From G963664835 sp965220775 (GTDB lineage: Bacteria; Chloroflexota; UBA6077; FW602-bin22; JBCLEL01), in the NCBI GenBank assembly GCA_965220775.1, contig OZ244845.1:1798001-1862000 (forward strand): a stretch of DNA of 64,000 bases, written 5' to 3'. Under the pieces are notes generated by a model, which was not told the DNA's origin, did not search any database, and worked only from the letters and a program-made list of their open reading frames with translations. Below, piece by piece: positions 51,669-60,277 of this stretch (its first letter is position 1; each line of letters opens with the position of its first letter). Position numbers and translations under genes: made by a program.

Positions 51669-51734
51669 CAGGTCAAAGGAAATGCCGGGGGAGGAGGTGC
51701 ACATGAGCACTCTCATTCTGGGGGTTTTGACCTG
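51669..51734. other. Long-range stem with inner hairpin, possible structured RNA
   Basis: CAGGTCAAA at 51669-51677 pairs perfectly with TTTGACCTG at 51726-51734 (9 bp), enclosing a GTGC-ACATGA-GCAC hairpin. No known RNA family core (RNase P, tmRNA, 6S, SRP) was recognised. The structure reads equally on both strands, so direction is unknown. Confidence 0.35.
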
Positions 51735-51885
51735 CTTGATGCACATCCATTCTCTTGATTGATAACCTCTTCTAACTTCTTGCGTTCTCCTCGGTAACCC
51801 GGTCTCTTGCCCAAGATTTAATCGTGCGGTCTTCGTGTCGATTAGTTGAGACAGCTTAGTCTCCCCTAGCATTTGCAGCCCGAGA

Positions 51886-51912
51886 CTCTTGGCAAGCCGT
51901 GCCCGCCAAGAG
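51886..51912. other. 8-bp stem-loop
   Basis: CTCTTGGC at 51886-51893 pairs perfectly with GCCAAGAG at 51905-51912 around an 11-base loop. No U-run follows. A 5-bp GAGAC/GTCTC hairpin lies about 40 bases to the left, making a cluster with the structure at 51669-51734. Confidence 0.4.
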
Positions 51913-52853
51913 AATTGCCAATTTGCGCGGCCTGAGCCCACTCCGCGCTGCCCCATCCTCAACGGCATCCGACCCATTCCGTTGTTTCCAATTCGACAGC
52001 AACAAGACCTATCGGTTGCCCGAGCGCGAAGTGGGCCTGAATCACGCTGAAGCAATCCACCGGACAACGCGCTAGAATATCTGATCGATAATGCGCAGAA
52101 CTGACTGGTTGGTGACCAATCAGGCTGTGAAGGAGTGGAACCCTCCGAGAGTAGCGTATGCCCATGTTACTCCAATCGACTACCGTCCTTCGAGTAGATC
52201 AACAACTGAGATAATGTTAAGGCCTTACTTTAACGGATTAACTATGATCCGGGTTACATGGTTCCCTTCACGCCCAACTGTTCCGCTTATCTCGTTGTTT
52301 GTATACAAAATTATCGCTACCGGATTCGACGTGCCGGCGAAGGCCGGAGTCCAGGGAATGCATCGAAGGCGCCGATGATCCTCGCGTGCTTGCACCAGCC
52401 ATCTGACGCAATCTTCATACCGATTTGTGCCTGCGGCCCCCGGTACGAGCGATTGCTATGAAGACCGCCAGTTTACGCAAGATCGACGATAAGTTTGCGT
52501 CCCATCCGTTTCCGCCCGGTCTCGCTGTGCCAATGACGATCGGCATAGTCAAATCTACAGAAATCCCTCCAATTTCATCTTGCCAACGCGGCCTTCGAAA
52601 GACACTTTTGAATCCCAGCCACAATCCGAACACCAGATCTAGCGCCTATGCGGATGCCCTTCACAACCTATAGATCGTGATCGATCAAAGTTTGCACATC
52701 TGCGGGACGGTGTTTCTTCAAGTCCGAAGAGTTCAGTATCCTTGCCAATGTTGAAACATAAATGGCCAAGCATTATGATCCACTTGTGCACTTGTTCGTG
52801 TGCCGACGAAGCCCGACCTCGTCAACATTGATTACAAAAGTGGTGAAAAAGCT

Positions 52854-53969
52854 ATGGCCACACCGGCGAAAGACTACTATCGGCTCCTCGGTGTAGAGCG
52901 AGATGCTAGCGAAGAGAATATCAGGTCGGCATATCGAAATCTGGCTCGACAGTACGATCCCGACCTGAACCCCAGGAGCGATAACGCAGAGACTCGCTTC
53001 AAGGATATTCAGCACGCCTATGAAGTCTTATCGGATCCCCAGAAGCGTGAGAGGTACGACTCCGAGGAGATTCAGACTGACGATGGCGCACCTTCCGGAT
53101 CCTATCCCTCCGAGGTCAGTGTAAAGAAGTACGATTCCGAGAACATTCAGCGTGCCGCTAGCGCACCTTTCAGATCTCATCGCTCCCCGTTCGACGCAGA
53201 GAAGGATGAACGGGTTGACGCCGAAGTTCGAGTAGGTTCCGCGAATCCATTCGCAATCACATGGACGTCCATCAAGGACGTCTACGATGAGCTCTACCGA
53301 ATCATCGGCATGAATCTTATGTGGTTCGCCGTCTCGGCAGTTATGTTTGTGGTGATTAACGGGATAATCGCTGTGATATGGGGCGAATCAATTGTCGCCT
53401 CTTTCGCCATAGGTGTGACCGGCTTGATACTCGTCATAGGCCCGAATCCGGCGGCAGCCGGATTGCATTACTTCACGCGACACATAGTCAAGGATGAGAT
53501 CCTTCACTTCAGCTTCTTCTGGGAAGGACTGAGGATGTTCTGGCGCAAAGCGACGTATATTTTTCTGATAAGTCTTGGTGTTGCGGGTATCTTGTTGGTG
53601 AACATAGGCTTCTACTTCGACCGGGGACAGGACAATGTGATCTTCACCGGCGTCGCGGTGTTTATAGGTTGGGTTACGGTTGTGTGGCTCATTATGCAGC
53701 CCTACATGCTGCCGATGTTGATCGAGCAGGAGGACAAGAGAATACTGATAGTGCTGAGGAACTCGTTGCTACTTGCGCTAGACAACATTATCTTGTCGGT
53801 CTTTGCATTGTTCGTATTCGTGTTATTCGCTTTGGTGCCTATGTTCTTCGGATTTCCGCTAATAATTGCGACCTTCGGCGGCGGGTTGGTGGCAATGATA
53901 AGCCAGCGAATGACGCTTGAGTTAGTTCCCAAGTACAAGCGTCCCACCGGCGAAGACGCGGCCACCTAA
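52854..53969 (+). CDS. Membrane protein with N-terminal J-like domain (HPD replaced by DPD)
   Basis: A 371-residue protein from ATG 52854 (an upstream GTG at 52800 lacks a ribosome site). Residues 6-70 are a J domain by pattern: KDYYRLLGVERDASEENIRSAYRNLA, then KDIQHAYEVLSDPQKRERYD. The loop that should read HPD, essential for stimulating DnaK, reads Asp35-Pro36-Asp37. A charged linker (70-135) leads to a membrane domain with about six helices whose pattern (INGIIAVIWG, PNPAAAGLHYFTRHIVKDE, MQPYMLPMLIEQED) resembles DUF624/YesL proteins. It may tether or scaffold rather than activate a chaperone. Ends six bases before the convergent aroC stop. Confidence 0.75.
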   Translation: MATPAKDYYRLLGVERDASEENIRSAYRNLARQYDPDLNPRSDNAETRFKDIQHAYEVLSDPQKRERYDSEEIQTDDGAPSGSYPSEVSVKKYDSENIQRAASAPFRSHRSPFDAEKDERVDAEVRVGSANPFAITWTSIKDVYDELYRIIGMNLMWFAVSAVMFVVINGIIAVIWGESIVASFAIGVTGLILVIGPNPAAAGLHYFTRHIVKDEILHFSFFWEGLRMFWRKATYIFLISLGVAGILLVNIGFYFDRGQDNVIFTGVAVFIGWVTVVWLIMQPYMLPMLIEQEDKRILIVLRNSLLLALDNIILSVFALFVFVLFALVPMFFGFPLIIATFGGGLVAMISQRMTLELVPKYKRPTGEDAAT

Positions 53970-53975
53970 ACAAGG

Positions 53976-55139
53976 CTACTGAGAGGAGCGTTCCGCTAGC
54001 TCGAACCAGCGCTTGGAATCTCTCAGGTATCCTTCCAAGTTGCGTCGGATTTCTCGTATGCTGTCCCCCCCGAACTTGTCGATGAACGCGTCGGCGACGA
54101 TCAACGCCACCATCGCTTCGCCGATCACGCCGGCCGCGGGTACCGCACAGACGTCCGACCGCTGATACTTCGTCGGGCTGCTTTGCCCTGACGCTAGGTC
54201 GACCGAGTGCTGCGCTTTGATCGTCGTCGATATGGGTTTCATCGCACCGCGCACTAGTAGCGGTTCCCCGTTGCTAACCCCACCTTCCAATCCGCCGGCG
54301 CGATTGGATCCGCGTACTACTCTCCCATCATCCGCGTAGAATTGGTCGTGCGCCTCTGTTCCGAACAGGGCAGCGGTCGTGAATCCACCGCCGATTTCTA
54401 CGCCCTTGATCGCGTTGATGCTCAGGATTGCTTGCGCCAGCCGGCCGTCCAACTTCCGATCCCAATGCACGAAACTGCCTAGACCTGGGACCATCCCGGT
54501 GACGGCAACCTCGAAGACGCCGCCCAGCGTGTCGCCTTTCTTCCTCGCGTCGTCGATGTGGTCGATCATCCTAGCTTCGCCATCGGGATCGATGCAGCGA
54601 ACCGGTGACTCGTCCACGTGGCTGAACTGTTCGGCTGTGCCGGTAATGGCAGATTCCGCGCGAACGCGTCCGATCTGGATAATGTGGCTGAACACCTCCA
54701 TCCCGAACTCTTCCAACAGCCGGCGTGCCACCGCGCCGCATGCCACCCGCGTGGTAGTCTCGCGAGCACTGGATCTCTCCAAGACGAGGCGCATATCGTC
54801 GTGTCCATACTTGACGCCTCCGACCCAATCAGCGTGCCCGGGTCGGGGCACCGTGATTGGAGGCATCTTCCGGTCCTTCCAGTTGGCCCAATCGCGATTA
54901 TCTATGCGCAGTGTGATTGGACCACCGGTGGTTTTCCCGTTTGCGACGCCGGAGAGAATGATTGCCCGGTCTTTCTCGATCTTCATCCTGCCGCCGCGGC
55001 CATAGCCGTGCTGTCGCCGGGCAAGCTGATGTGCGATGAAGTCCTCATCTATTTCGAGTCCCGCCGGCATGCCTTCGACTATCCCGGTCAGCGAAGGTCC
55101 GTGTGATTCTCCGGCGGTAAGGAATCTCAGCTCGGTCAA
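53976..55139 (-). CDS. aroC: Chorismate synthase
   Basis: Last shikimate step: EPSP to chorismate using reduced FMN. The 387 residues hold LTAGESHG, ARRQHGYGRGGRM, VPRPGHADWVG, RSSARETTTRVACGA and TTIKAQHSVDLASGQ, the FMN and substrate-binding segments, plus the C-terminal VCAVPAAGVIGEAMVAL. Length is normal. The start is TTG 55139, overlapping the aroA stop as TTGA, so translation is coupled to aroA. Confidence 0.97.
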   Translation of the reverse strand: MTELRFLTAGESHGPSLTGIVEGMPAGLEIDEDFIAHQLARRQHGYGRGGRMKIEKDRAIILSGVANGKTTGGPITLRIDNRDWANWKDRKMPPITVPRPGHADWVGGVKYGHDDMRLVLERSSARETTTRVACGAVARRLLEEFGMEVFSHIIQIGRVRAESAITGTAEQFSHVDESPVRCIDPDGEARMIDHIDDARKKGDTLGGVFEVAVTGMVPGLGSFVHWDRKLDGRLAQAILSINAIKGVEIGGGFTTAALFGTEAHDQFYADDGRVVRGSNRAGGLEGGVSNGEPLLVRGAMKPISTTIKAQHSVDLASGQSSPTKYQRSDVCAVPAAGVIGEAMVALIVADAFIDKFGGDSIREIRRNLEGYLRDSKRWFELAERSSQ

Positions 55140-56407
55140 CTTGATCTCTCCAGTACGAGCCTCAGTCTCTCTTCAAAATCAGGGAACGACACGGCAACGC
55201 TCTCGTAGCCCTCTATCTCTACCGGTTCCTCTGTCAGGAGCGAAGCTATCCGCAATGACATCGCTATCCTATGGTCTCCGTGTGAGTCTACTGTACCGCC
55301 CCGGATATTCGAAGGACCTTCGACTGCGAACCCGTCTGAAAATGCCTCGATTGGGATTCCCAGCTTTGTGAGTTCGCTAGTCAATGCGGCTATCCGATCG
55401 GTTTCTTTAACTCTGAGTTCGGCAGCGCCGCTCACCACCGTACGACCTCGGGCCCGAGACGCAGCAATAGCGAGCAACGGCAGTTCGTCGAGGATAGTCG
55501 GGACCTGATCCCCATCAATCGCGATCGCGCGCAATTCGGCCGGCCTTATTCGTAGATCGGCAATCGCCTCGCCGGCGGATTCCCGTCGATTCTCCAGTTG
55601 TATTGAAGCGCCCATCGCCTCCATTGCCCTTAAGAACCCTGTGCGAGTTGGATTTACTCCGACGTTGCGAATCACCAGATCAGAGCCCGGCAAGAGCATC
55701 GCGGCCGTCAGGAAGTACGCCGCCGACGAGAAGTCGCCGGGTACGACGACGTCGACCGCCCTCAGGTCCGAAGGGCCGTCTATTTCGGTATGGGTGCCAT
55801 TGACGTGCAGGGAAGCGCCCATCGCATCGAGCATGAGTTCGGTATGATTGCGGCTCGCTGCCCGCTCGGTAACGCCGGTGGTTCCTTCGGTCTGGCATCC
55901 GGCCAGTAGGACGGCCGACTTTACCTGTGCGCTTGCGACAGGAGTTCTGTAGTCGACCGGCGACAATCTATCCCCAACAATCGCTAGCGGGGCGAATCGG
56001 TTCCCATTCCGTCCGAACATTCTCGCACCCATCTGGGTCAAAGGGGTTATGATCCGGTCCATGGGTCGCCCACGCAGCGATGCATCGCCGTCGATGACGG
56101 TGAATCCGGGGTGTCCGGCTTGGATGCCACTGAGCAAGCGCATCGTGGTGCCGGAATTGTGCGCTTCGAGCACTCTGGACGGTTCCGAAATCTTCCTAGG
56201 GCCGGGTCCCTCCAAGACCAGTGTGTCGCCCTCCCATTGGGCGGCCAGTCCGAGTTGCTGAGCGCAGTCGAGGCTGGCAACACAGTCCGCCGATCTGACG
56301 AAGTTTCGGACTGCACATCTGCCGGACGCGAGTGCGGTAAGCAGTACCGCACGATGCGAGATGGACTTGTCGCCGGGAACTTCCAGCTCTCCGACTAGCT
56401 TCGGCAT
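55136..56407 (-). CDS. aroA: 3-phosphoshikimate 1-carboxyvinyltransferase (EPSP synthase)
   Basis: Joins shikimate 3-phosphate and phosphoenolpyruvate. The 423 residues show the PEP/shikimate-binding motifs GDKSISHRAVLLTALA (about 13-28), NSGTTMRLLSG, DGDASLRGRPMDRIITPL, VPGDFSSAAYFLTAA, DELPLLAIAA, RVKETDRI and GDHRIAMSLRIAS. The NSGTTMR loop has Thr where class I enzymes have NAGTAMR. Length is typical. It lies between aroF (122 bases upstream) and aroC (overlapping by four bases). Confidence 0.97.
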   Translation of the reverse strand: MPKLVGELEVPGDKSISHRAVLLTALASGRCAVRNFVRSADCVASLDCAQQLGLAAQWEGDTLVLEGPGPRKISEPSRVLEAHNSGTTMRLLSGIQAGHPGFTVIDGDASLRGRPMDRIITPLTQMGARMFGRNGNRFAPLAIVGDRLSPVDYRTPVASAQVKSAVLLAGCQTEGTTGVTERAASRNHTELMLDAMGASLHVNGTHTEIDGPSDLRAVDVVVPGDFSSAAYFLTAAMLLPGSDLVIRNVGVNPTRTGFLRAMEAMGASIQLENRRESAGEAIADLRIRPAELRAIAIDGDQVPTILDELPLLAIAASRARGRTVVSGAAELRVKETDRIAALTSELTKLGIPIEAFSDGFAVEGPSNIRGGTVDSHGDHRIAMSLRIASLLTEEPVEIEGYESVAVSFPDFEERLRLVLERSS

Positions 56408-56530
56408 AGATTCGTGGACCTTTGACTGGTGTCGCCTGGGATATCCTCTTCAGGCCTTGTCATGATGAACGCTCTGATCTTGCGATTATTGGAAATCGAC
56501 GCGGCGGGACCGGAGCCGTCTCGTGTTCGA

Positions 56531-57544
56531 TCAGATCTTGCGCCCAATCGCCTTGGCAATTGCCTTCAGTTCGGTCATGAGTTGGGAGAAGATCTCCGGC
56601 TTGAGGGCCTGAGGTCCGTCGGACATTGCCCGGTCCGGATGTGGGTGTACCTCGATGATAAGCCCATCCGCGCCGGCAGCAACGCCGGCTTTGGCCGCTG
56701 CGCCAACAAGATTCCACTTTCCAGTCGCATGACTGGGATCGACGAACACCGGCAGGTGGGTCAACTGCTTGAGAACGGGCACCGCATTAATGTCGAATGT
56801 GTATCGGGTCGCTGTTTCGAAGGTTCTGATGCCTCGCTCACAAACTATTACTTTGTAGTTGCGATTCGATAGAACGTACTCGGCGGACATCAACAGCTCT
56901 TGGATGGTTGAAGCCGGACCACGTTTCACAATCACAGGTTTCCCAGACTTGCCGACGTCGTGTAGGAGGGCAAAATTCTGCGTGTTGCGGGCGCCCACCT
57001 GGAGCACAGCGGCGTGACTCGCCACCGGCTCGATGAGGTTTGATGCGAGGATTTCGGTCACGGCAGGTATCCCGACCTCCTCGCTCACCTCTGCCAGTAT
57101 ATCGAGGCCGGCCTCGCCAAGTCCCTGAAAGCTGTAGGGTGAGGTTCGAGGCTTATAGGCGCCGCCTCGCAACATCTTAGCGCCGGCTTCTTTGACCGCG
57201 TAAGCGGTTTCCAAGAGTTGCTCACGGCTCTCTACGGCGCACGGGCCGGCTATTACGACGATCTCGTCGCCGCCAACCGTGACGCCGTCCACGTCGAATA
57301 TCGTCGGCTCTGGCTTGAAATCGCGGCTGGCCAGCTTGAATGGCTCTAGGATCGGCATTATGTTTTCGACCCCAGACAGCGCCTCCAATGGCTCGGCCAC
57401 TAGAGGTCGTTCATCACCTATGATTCCAATAATGGTGCGTTCCTCGCCGGCCGACAAATGGGCGCGGTAGCCGAGCTCCTCGATTCGTGCAATAACTTCG
57501 TGGATTTCGTGCTCTTCTGCAGACTTCTTCATTACGACAATCAT
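56531..57544 (-). CDS. aroF: 3-deoxy-7-phosphoheptulonate (DAHP) synthase, type I-beta with N-terminal ferredoxin-like domain
   Basis: First shikimate step: condensation of PEP and erythrose 4-phosphate. The 337 residues begin with a ferredoxin-like regulatory domain (1-70, MIVVMKKSAEEHEIHEVIARI), known to bind Phe/Tyr for feedback inhibition in Thermotoga-type enzymes. The barrel follows with AGPCAVES, GGAYKPRTSPYSFQG, VGARNTQNF, IVKRGP, CERGIRTF, DPSHATG and LIIEVHPHPDRAMSDG. First gene of aroF-aroA-aroC on the minus strand. AGGAT lies about nine bases before the ATG. Confidence 0.96.
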   Translation of the reverse strand: MIVVMKKSAEEHEIHEVIARIEELGYRAHLSAGEERTIIGIIGDERPLVAEPLEALSGVENIMPILEPFKLASRDFKPEPTIFDVDGVTVGGDEIVVIAGPCAVESREQLLETAYAVKEAGAKMLRGGAYKPRTSPYSFQGLGEAGLDILAEVSEEVGIPAVTEILASNLIEPVASHAAVLQVGARNTQNFALLHDVGKSGKPVIVKRGPASTIQELLMSAEYVLSNRNYKVIVCERGIRTFETATRYTFDINAVPVLKQLTHLPVFVDPSHATGKWNLVGAAAKAGVAAGADGLIIEVHPHPDRAMSDGPQALKPEIFSQLMTELKAIAKAIGRKI

Positions 57545-57869
57545 TTGAGGTAATCCTTTTAGGCTCTAAGGCGCGTCGAGTTCTCCGCGTCGGTAGGTGT
57601 ACGCGGAAACAGTCCGCGCCCTAACAATCGCATTTGCTCGTGTTGGCCGATTCCCCTTGCCCCGCCGGCCGGGGTTGCAGAATCTATCCGATCTAGTTGG
57701 GCTGACGTTAAGTGACAATTCAGAGTATTTGTCTTCTACAGAACTATATGATTCGCCCGTACGGCTCGGCGCGTCGAATTCTAGGGTTGCCTGTGGAGGC
57801 CTGTCAAGAACCGGGGAAAGTCCGTATATCGAGCTAATGAAATCCGCGGCTGACTCGCGCCTTATCGAG
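57545..57869. promoter_or_regulatory. Gap upstream of aroF
   Basis: The 325 bases carry the aroF leader and lie after the end of the small membrane-protein gene on the same strand. A CGCGG-ACTGTTT-CCGCG hairpin near 57610-57630 lies in the presumed aroF leader. I saw no tandem Trp/Phe codon leader peptide or T-box. No gene is called. Confidence 0.35.
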
Positions 57870-58214
57870 CTAATTCTTTGCTCCCTTGCGCCGGCCCCGC
57901 CACAAAACCAGTAGGCCGCCTCCCCAAGTGATCAGATAAGCGATCACCAGCGCTCCAAGCGCCGTACCGATCGTGATTAGCGTCTCGGTGTCCTCGCGGA
58001 GATTCACGAAACTTGCCAGGACTATGGCACCATAGGCGACGCCGACGACGGCAATGATCTGCCGGAATTTACGCCGGTTCACCAGGTAAGTGAACGCGAG
58101 CATTGCCAGCAATAGTCCCCAAACTACCAGTTTGAATACAAACACGTCCGCATAACTCCCGTCCGCCGGTTGTTCAAGTAAAGAGTATAGTCGATAGAGT
58201 ATACTCCTCTCCAT
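57870..58214 (-). CDS. Small membrane protein of unknown function
   Basis: About 114 residues with three membrane helices (about 25-43, 50-68, 78-100) and a basic C-terminus (WRGRRKGAKN). I do not recognise a family. ATG 58214 is chosen as the start; a GTG at 58268 would add 18 residues of unlikely composition. It lies divergent from larB, with about 100 bases between them. Confidence 0.55.
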   Translation of the reverse strand: MERSILYRLYSLLEQPADGSYADVFVFKLVVWGLLLAMLAFTYLVNRRKFRQIIAVVGVAYGAIVLASFVNLREDTETLITIGTALGALVIAYLITWGGGLLVLWRGRRKGAKN

Positions 58215-58314
58215 CTTATCGCATATTGCTGGATTAGCGGCGGTCGTTTGTCTTGCGGTGACCGGCACAGCGTGCTAGATTTCTCAATCCAAGAGTACGT
58301 TAGGACTGAGCGAT

Positions 58315-59079
58315 TTGGACGAGTCGGTCAAGAAACTCACTGATGACCTATCATCGATTGAGATGCTCGTCGATGGAGCAATAACGCGAGGACATTCCCG
58401 GCCAGATTACGGACGGACCGGGCGTAAGGGTATTCCGGAAGTCATCCTCGCTACCAACAAGACGACGGAACAGCTCGTCGACCTAGTCGATGGGTTCCTG
58501 TCCACCGTCGGTCGGGCCATAGTCAGCGATATCCCCAAAGATCGCGCCGGCGAGATAGCACTTCAGTTCCCTGGAGCGAATCTGGATTGCCACGAGTTGG
58601 CTAGGATGGCGGTTATTCACTATGAGAGATTCCAGCGTCCACGGACCGGCGGACGGATCGGCATCATAACCGCCGGCACGTCCGACCTGCCAGTCGCCGA
58701 GCAAGCTGGGGTTATGGCCAATGAGATGGGCTGCGAAGTGAAGATGGTGAGCGACGTAGGGGTTGCCGGGCTTCATAGGTTGGTAGAGCCACTTTCCCAA
58801 CTTCTCGACGCGGACGTGGACGTATTGATCGTCGCGGCTGGAATGGATGGAGCGCTGCCCTCGGTCGTCGCCGGGCTGGTCCACTTGCCAGTCATCGGTT
58901 TGCCGACATCGAACGGATACGGTCTCGGTGGCAAGGGACTCGCGGCGCTTCTTTCAATGTTGCAAACGTGTTCCCCTGGACTCGTCGTTGTCAACATCGA
59001 CAATGGTATTGGCGCTGGGGCCAGCGCCGGACTGATCGCGAACCGGGCAGTGGATAGAAGCCGGCGCCACACATCTTGA
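58315..59079 (+). CDS. larB: Nickel-pincer cofactor biosynthesis protein LarB
   Basis: Carboxylates nicotinic acid adenine dinucleotide and hydrolyses its phosphoanhydride, the first step of the nickel-pincer cofactor used by lactate racemase and related racemases/epimerases. The 254 residues have an N-terminal helical region with DYGRTGRKGIPEVILA and a C-terminal PurE-like domain with GIITAGTSDLPVAEQA, VSDVGVAGLHRL, VAAGMDGALPSVVAGL and NIDNGIGAGASAG. The start is TTG 58315. Its stop overlaps larC as TTGA. Neither larA nor larE is in the window. Confidence 0.95.
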   Translation: MDESVKKLTDDLSSIEMLVDGAITRGHSRPDYGRTGRKGIPEVILATNKTTEQLVDLVDGFLSTVGRAIVSDIPKDRAGEIALQFPGANLDCHELARMAVIHYERFQRPRTGGRIGIITAGTSDLPVAEQAGVMANEMGCEVKMVSDVGVAGLHRLVEPLSQLLDADVDVLIVAAGMDGALPSVVAGLVHLPVIGLPTSNGYGLGGKGLAALLSMLQTCSPGLVVVNIDNGIGAGASAGLIANRAVDRSRRHTS

Positions 59080-60266
59080 AAATCGCGTACTTCGATTGTT
59101 TTTCCGGCATCAGCGGGGATATGGCCGTCGGTGCCCTTCTCGACACAGGCGTGTCTTTAGATTACCTGAATGACCAACTTGGTACCCTGCCATTCTCCGG
59201 CTTCACTCTCTTATCCCGCAAGGTCAATGACAAGGGGTTCGTCGGAACACAATTCTCGGTGCACGTGGCCGAGGCGCAACCAGAGAGGCACCTTGAAGAC
59301 ATCGTCGCCGGAATAGAAGCCTCGGGAATCTCCGCACGGGCAAAAGAAACGGCGGTCGCCGTGTTCAATCATCTTGCAAACGCGGAGGCGGCCGTCCATG
59401 GGGTCAGCGTAGAGCAGGTACATTTCCACGAGGTGGGAGCCGTCGATTCCATTGTCGACATAGTCGGAGTTGCCGTATGTCTCGACGATTTAGGCGTTGA
59501 AGCGGTCTTCAGTTCGCCGGTGCCAACCGGTTCCGGCACAGTCGGTACTTCACACGGTGTGATACCGGTGCCTGGACCAGCGGTACTTTGGATGTTGGCC
59601 GAGTCAAGGATTCCGACTCGCCCTGGCCTCGGTGAAGGAGAGCTGTCCACACCGACCGGCGTCGCCCTTCTCTCAAGCTTGGCTCGTTTCGAACAGCCGG
59701 ACATGGCGCTGGGACACGTCGGCGTGGGGTTCGGACAAAAGCGATTTGAATGGCCAAATATGTTGCGCGTGTGGTTGGCTGAGCAGCCGGCCAATCCTTC
59801 AGATCTCCGGGTTGGTTCGGTAGTGGAAATCGAGGCGAACGTCGACGACATGACGGCCGAAGCGATTGGCTGGACGGTGGGGCACCTGATGAGACATGGT
59901 GCGCTCGACGTGTTTCTAACGCCGATTCAAATGAAAAAGGGCCGGCCCGCCACTAAAATCTCTGTTATAGCGAATCCGGCTGATTTGCATGTGCTTAGCG
60001 AGTTAATGATTCGACACTTGAGCACTCTCGGAGTTCGTTGGTCGGCCAAATCGCGATTCATGGCCACACGCGAATCGGAGATGATTGAGACCCCATGGGG
60101 CTCGGCGCGGGTAAAATGGAAGATAGTCGGTGAAGTACGGAGCCCCTCCCCGGAATATGAAGATGTTGCCGCAATCGCCGAGCGTGTTGGCATATCATTC
60201 TCAAAGGTGTATGAAGAAGTTTCACGCATAGCGCAGTCGAGGACCGCTGAGAAAAATCATCAGTAG
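59076..60266 (+). CDS. larC: Nickel insertion protein LarC
   Basis: CTP-dependent nickel insertion into the pincer cofactor. The 396 residues are a full-length, uninterrupted LarC: YFDCFSGISGDMAVGALLD at the start, VHFHEVGAVDSIVDIVG (metal-binding His/Glu), SPVPTGSGTVGTSHG, LSTPTGVALL, IEANVDDMTAEAIGW, and the C-terminal GRPATKISV. In some lactobacilli LarC is made by programmed frameshift from two frames; here no frameshift is needed. Start TTG 59076 overlaps larB. alaS follows after 11 bases, perhaps co-transcribed. Confidence 0.95.
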   Translation: MKIAYFDCFSGISGDMAVGALLDTGVSLDYLNDQLGTLPFSGFTLLSRKVNDKGFVGTQFSVHVAEAQPERHLEDIVAGIEASGISARAKETAVAVFNHLANAEAAVHGVSVEQVHFHEVGAVDSIVDIVGVAVCLDDLGVEAVFSSPVPTGSGTVGTSHGVIPVPGPAVLWMLAESRIPTRPGLGEGELSTPTGVALLSSLARFEQPDMALGHVGVGFGQKRFEWPNMLRVWLAEQPANPSDLRVGSVVEIEANVDDMTAEAIGWTVGHLMRHGALDVFLTPIQMKKGRPATKISVIANPADLHVLSELMIRHLSTLGVRWSAKSRFMATRESEMIETPWGSARVKWKIVGEVRSPSPEYEDVAAIAERVGISFSKVYEEVSRIAQSRTAEKNHQ

Positions 60267-60277
60267 GGTACGTACAG

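Larger units (their letters stand above)
51548..52853. other. 1.3 kb gap without recognisable genes, rich in stem-loops
   Basis: No open frame here has a recognisable product, a good ribosome site or a family motif. The left third (51579-51912) contains several stem-loops, including two listed separately, so an untranslated RNA is possible. A decayed copy of the dispersed GCCGGCGAAGGCCGGA-type repeat lies at 52333-52355. The right half (52400-52850) shows nothing I can interpret except the J-like gene start site. Confidence 0.5.

Noticed and set aside
51660..52067. Reverse open frame of 135 codons in the 1.3 kb gap
   Set aside because: Unrecognised composition and no ribosome site; it overlaps the stem-loop cluster, so a structured RNA or nothing is more likely.
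57545..57869. Possible Trp/Phe attenuator or T-box before aroF
   Set aside because: One short hairpin is present, but no leader peptide with tandem aromatic codons and no T-box sequence could be found.
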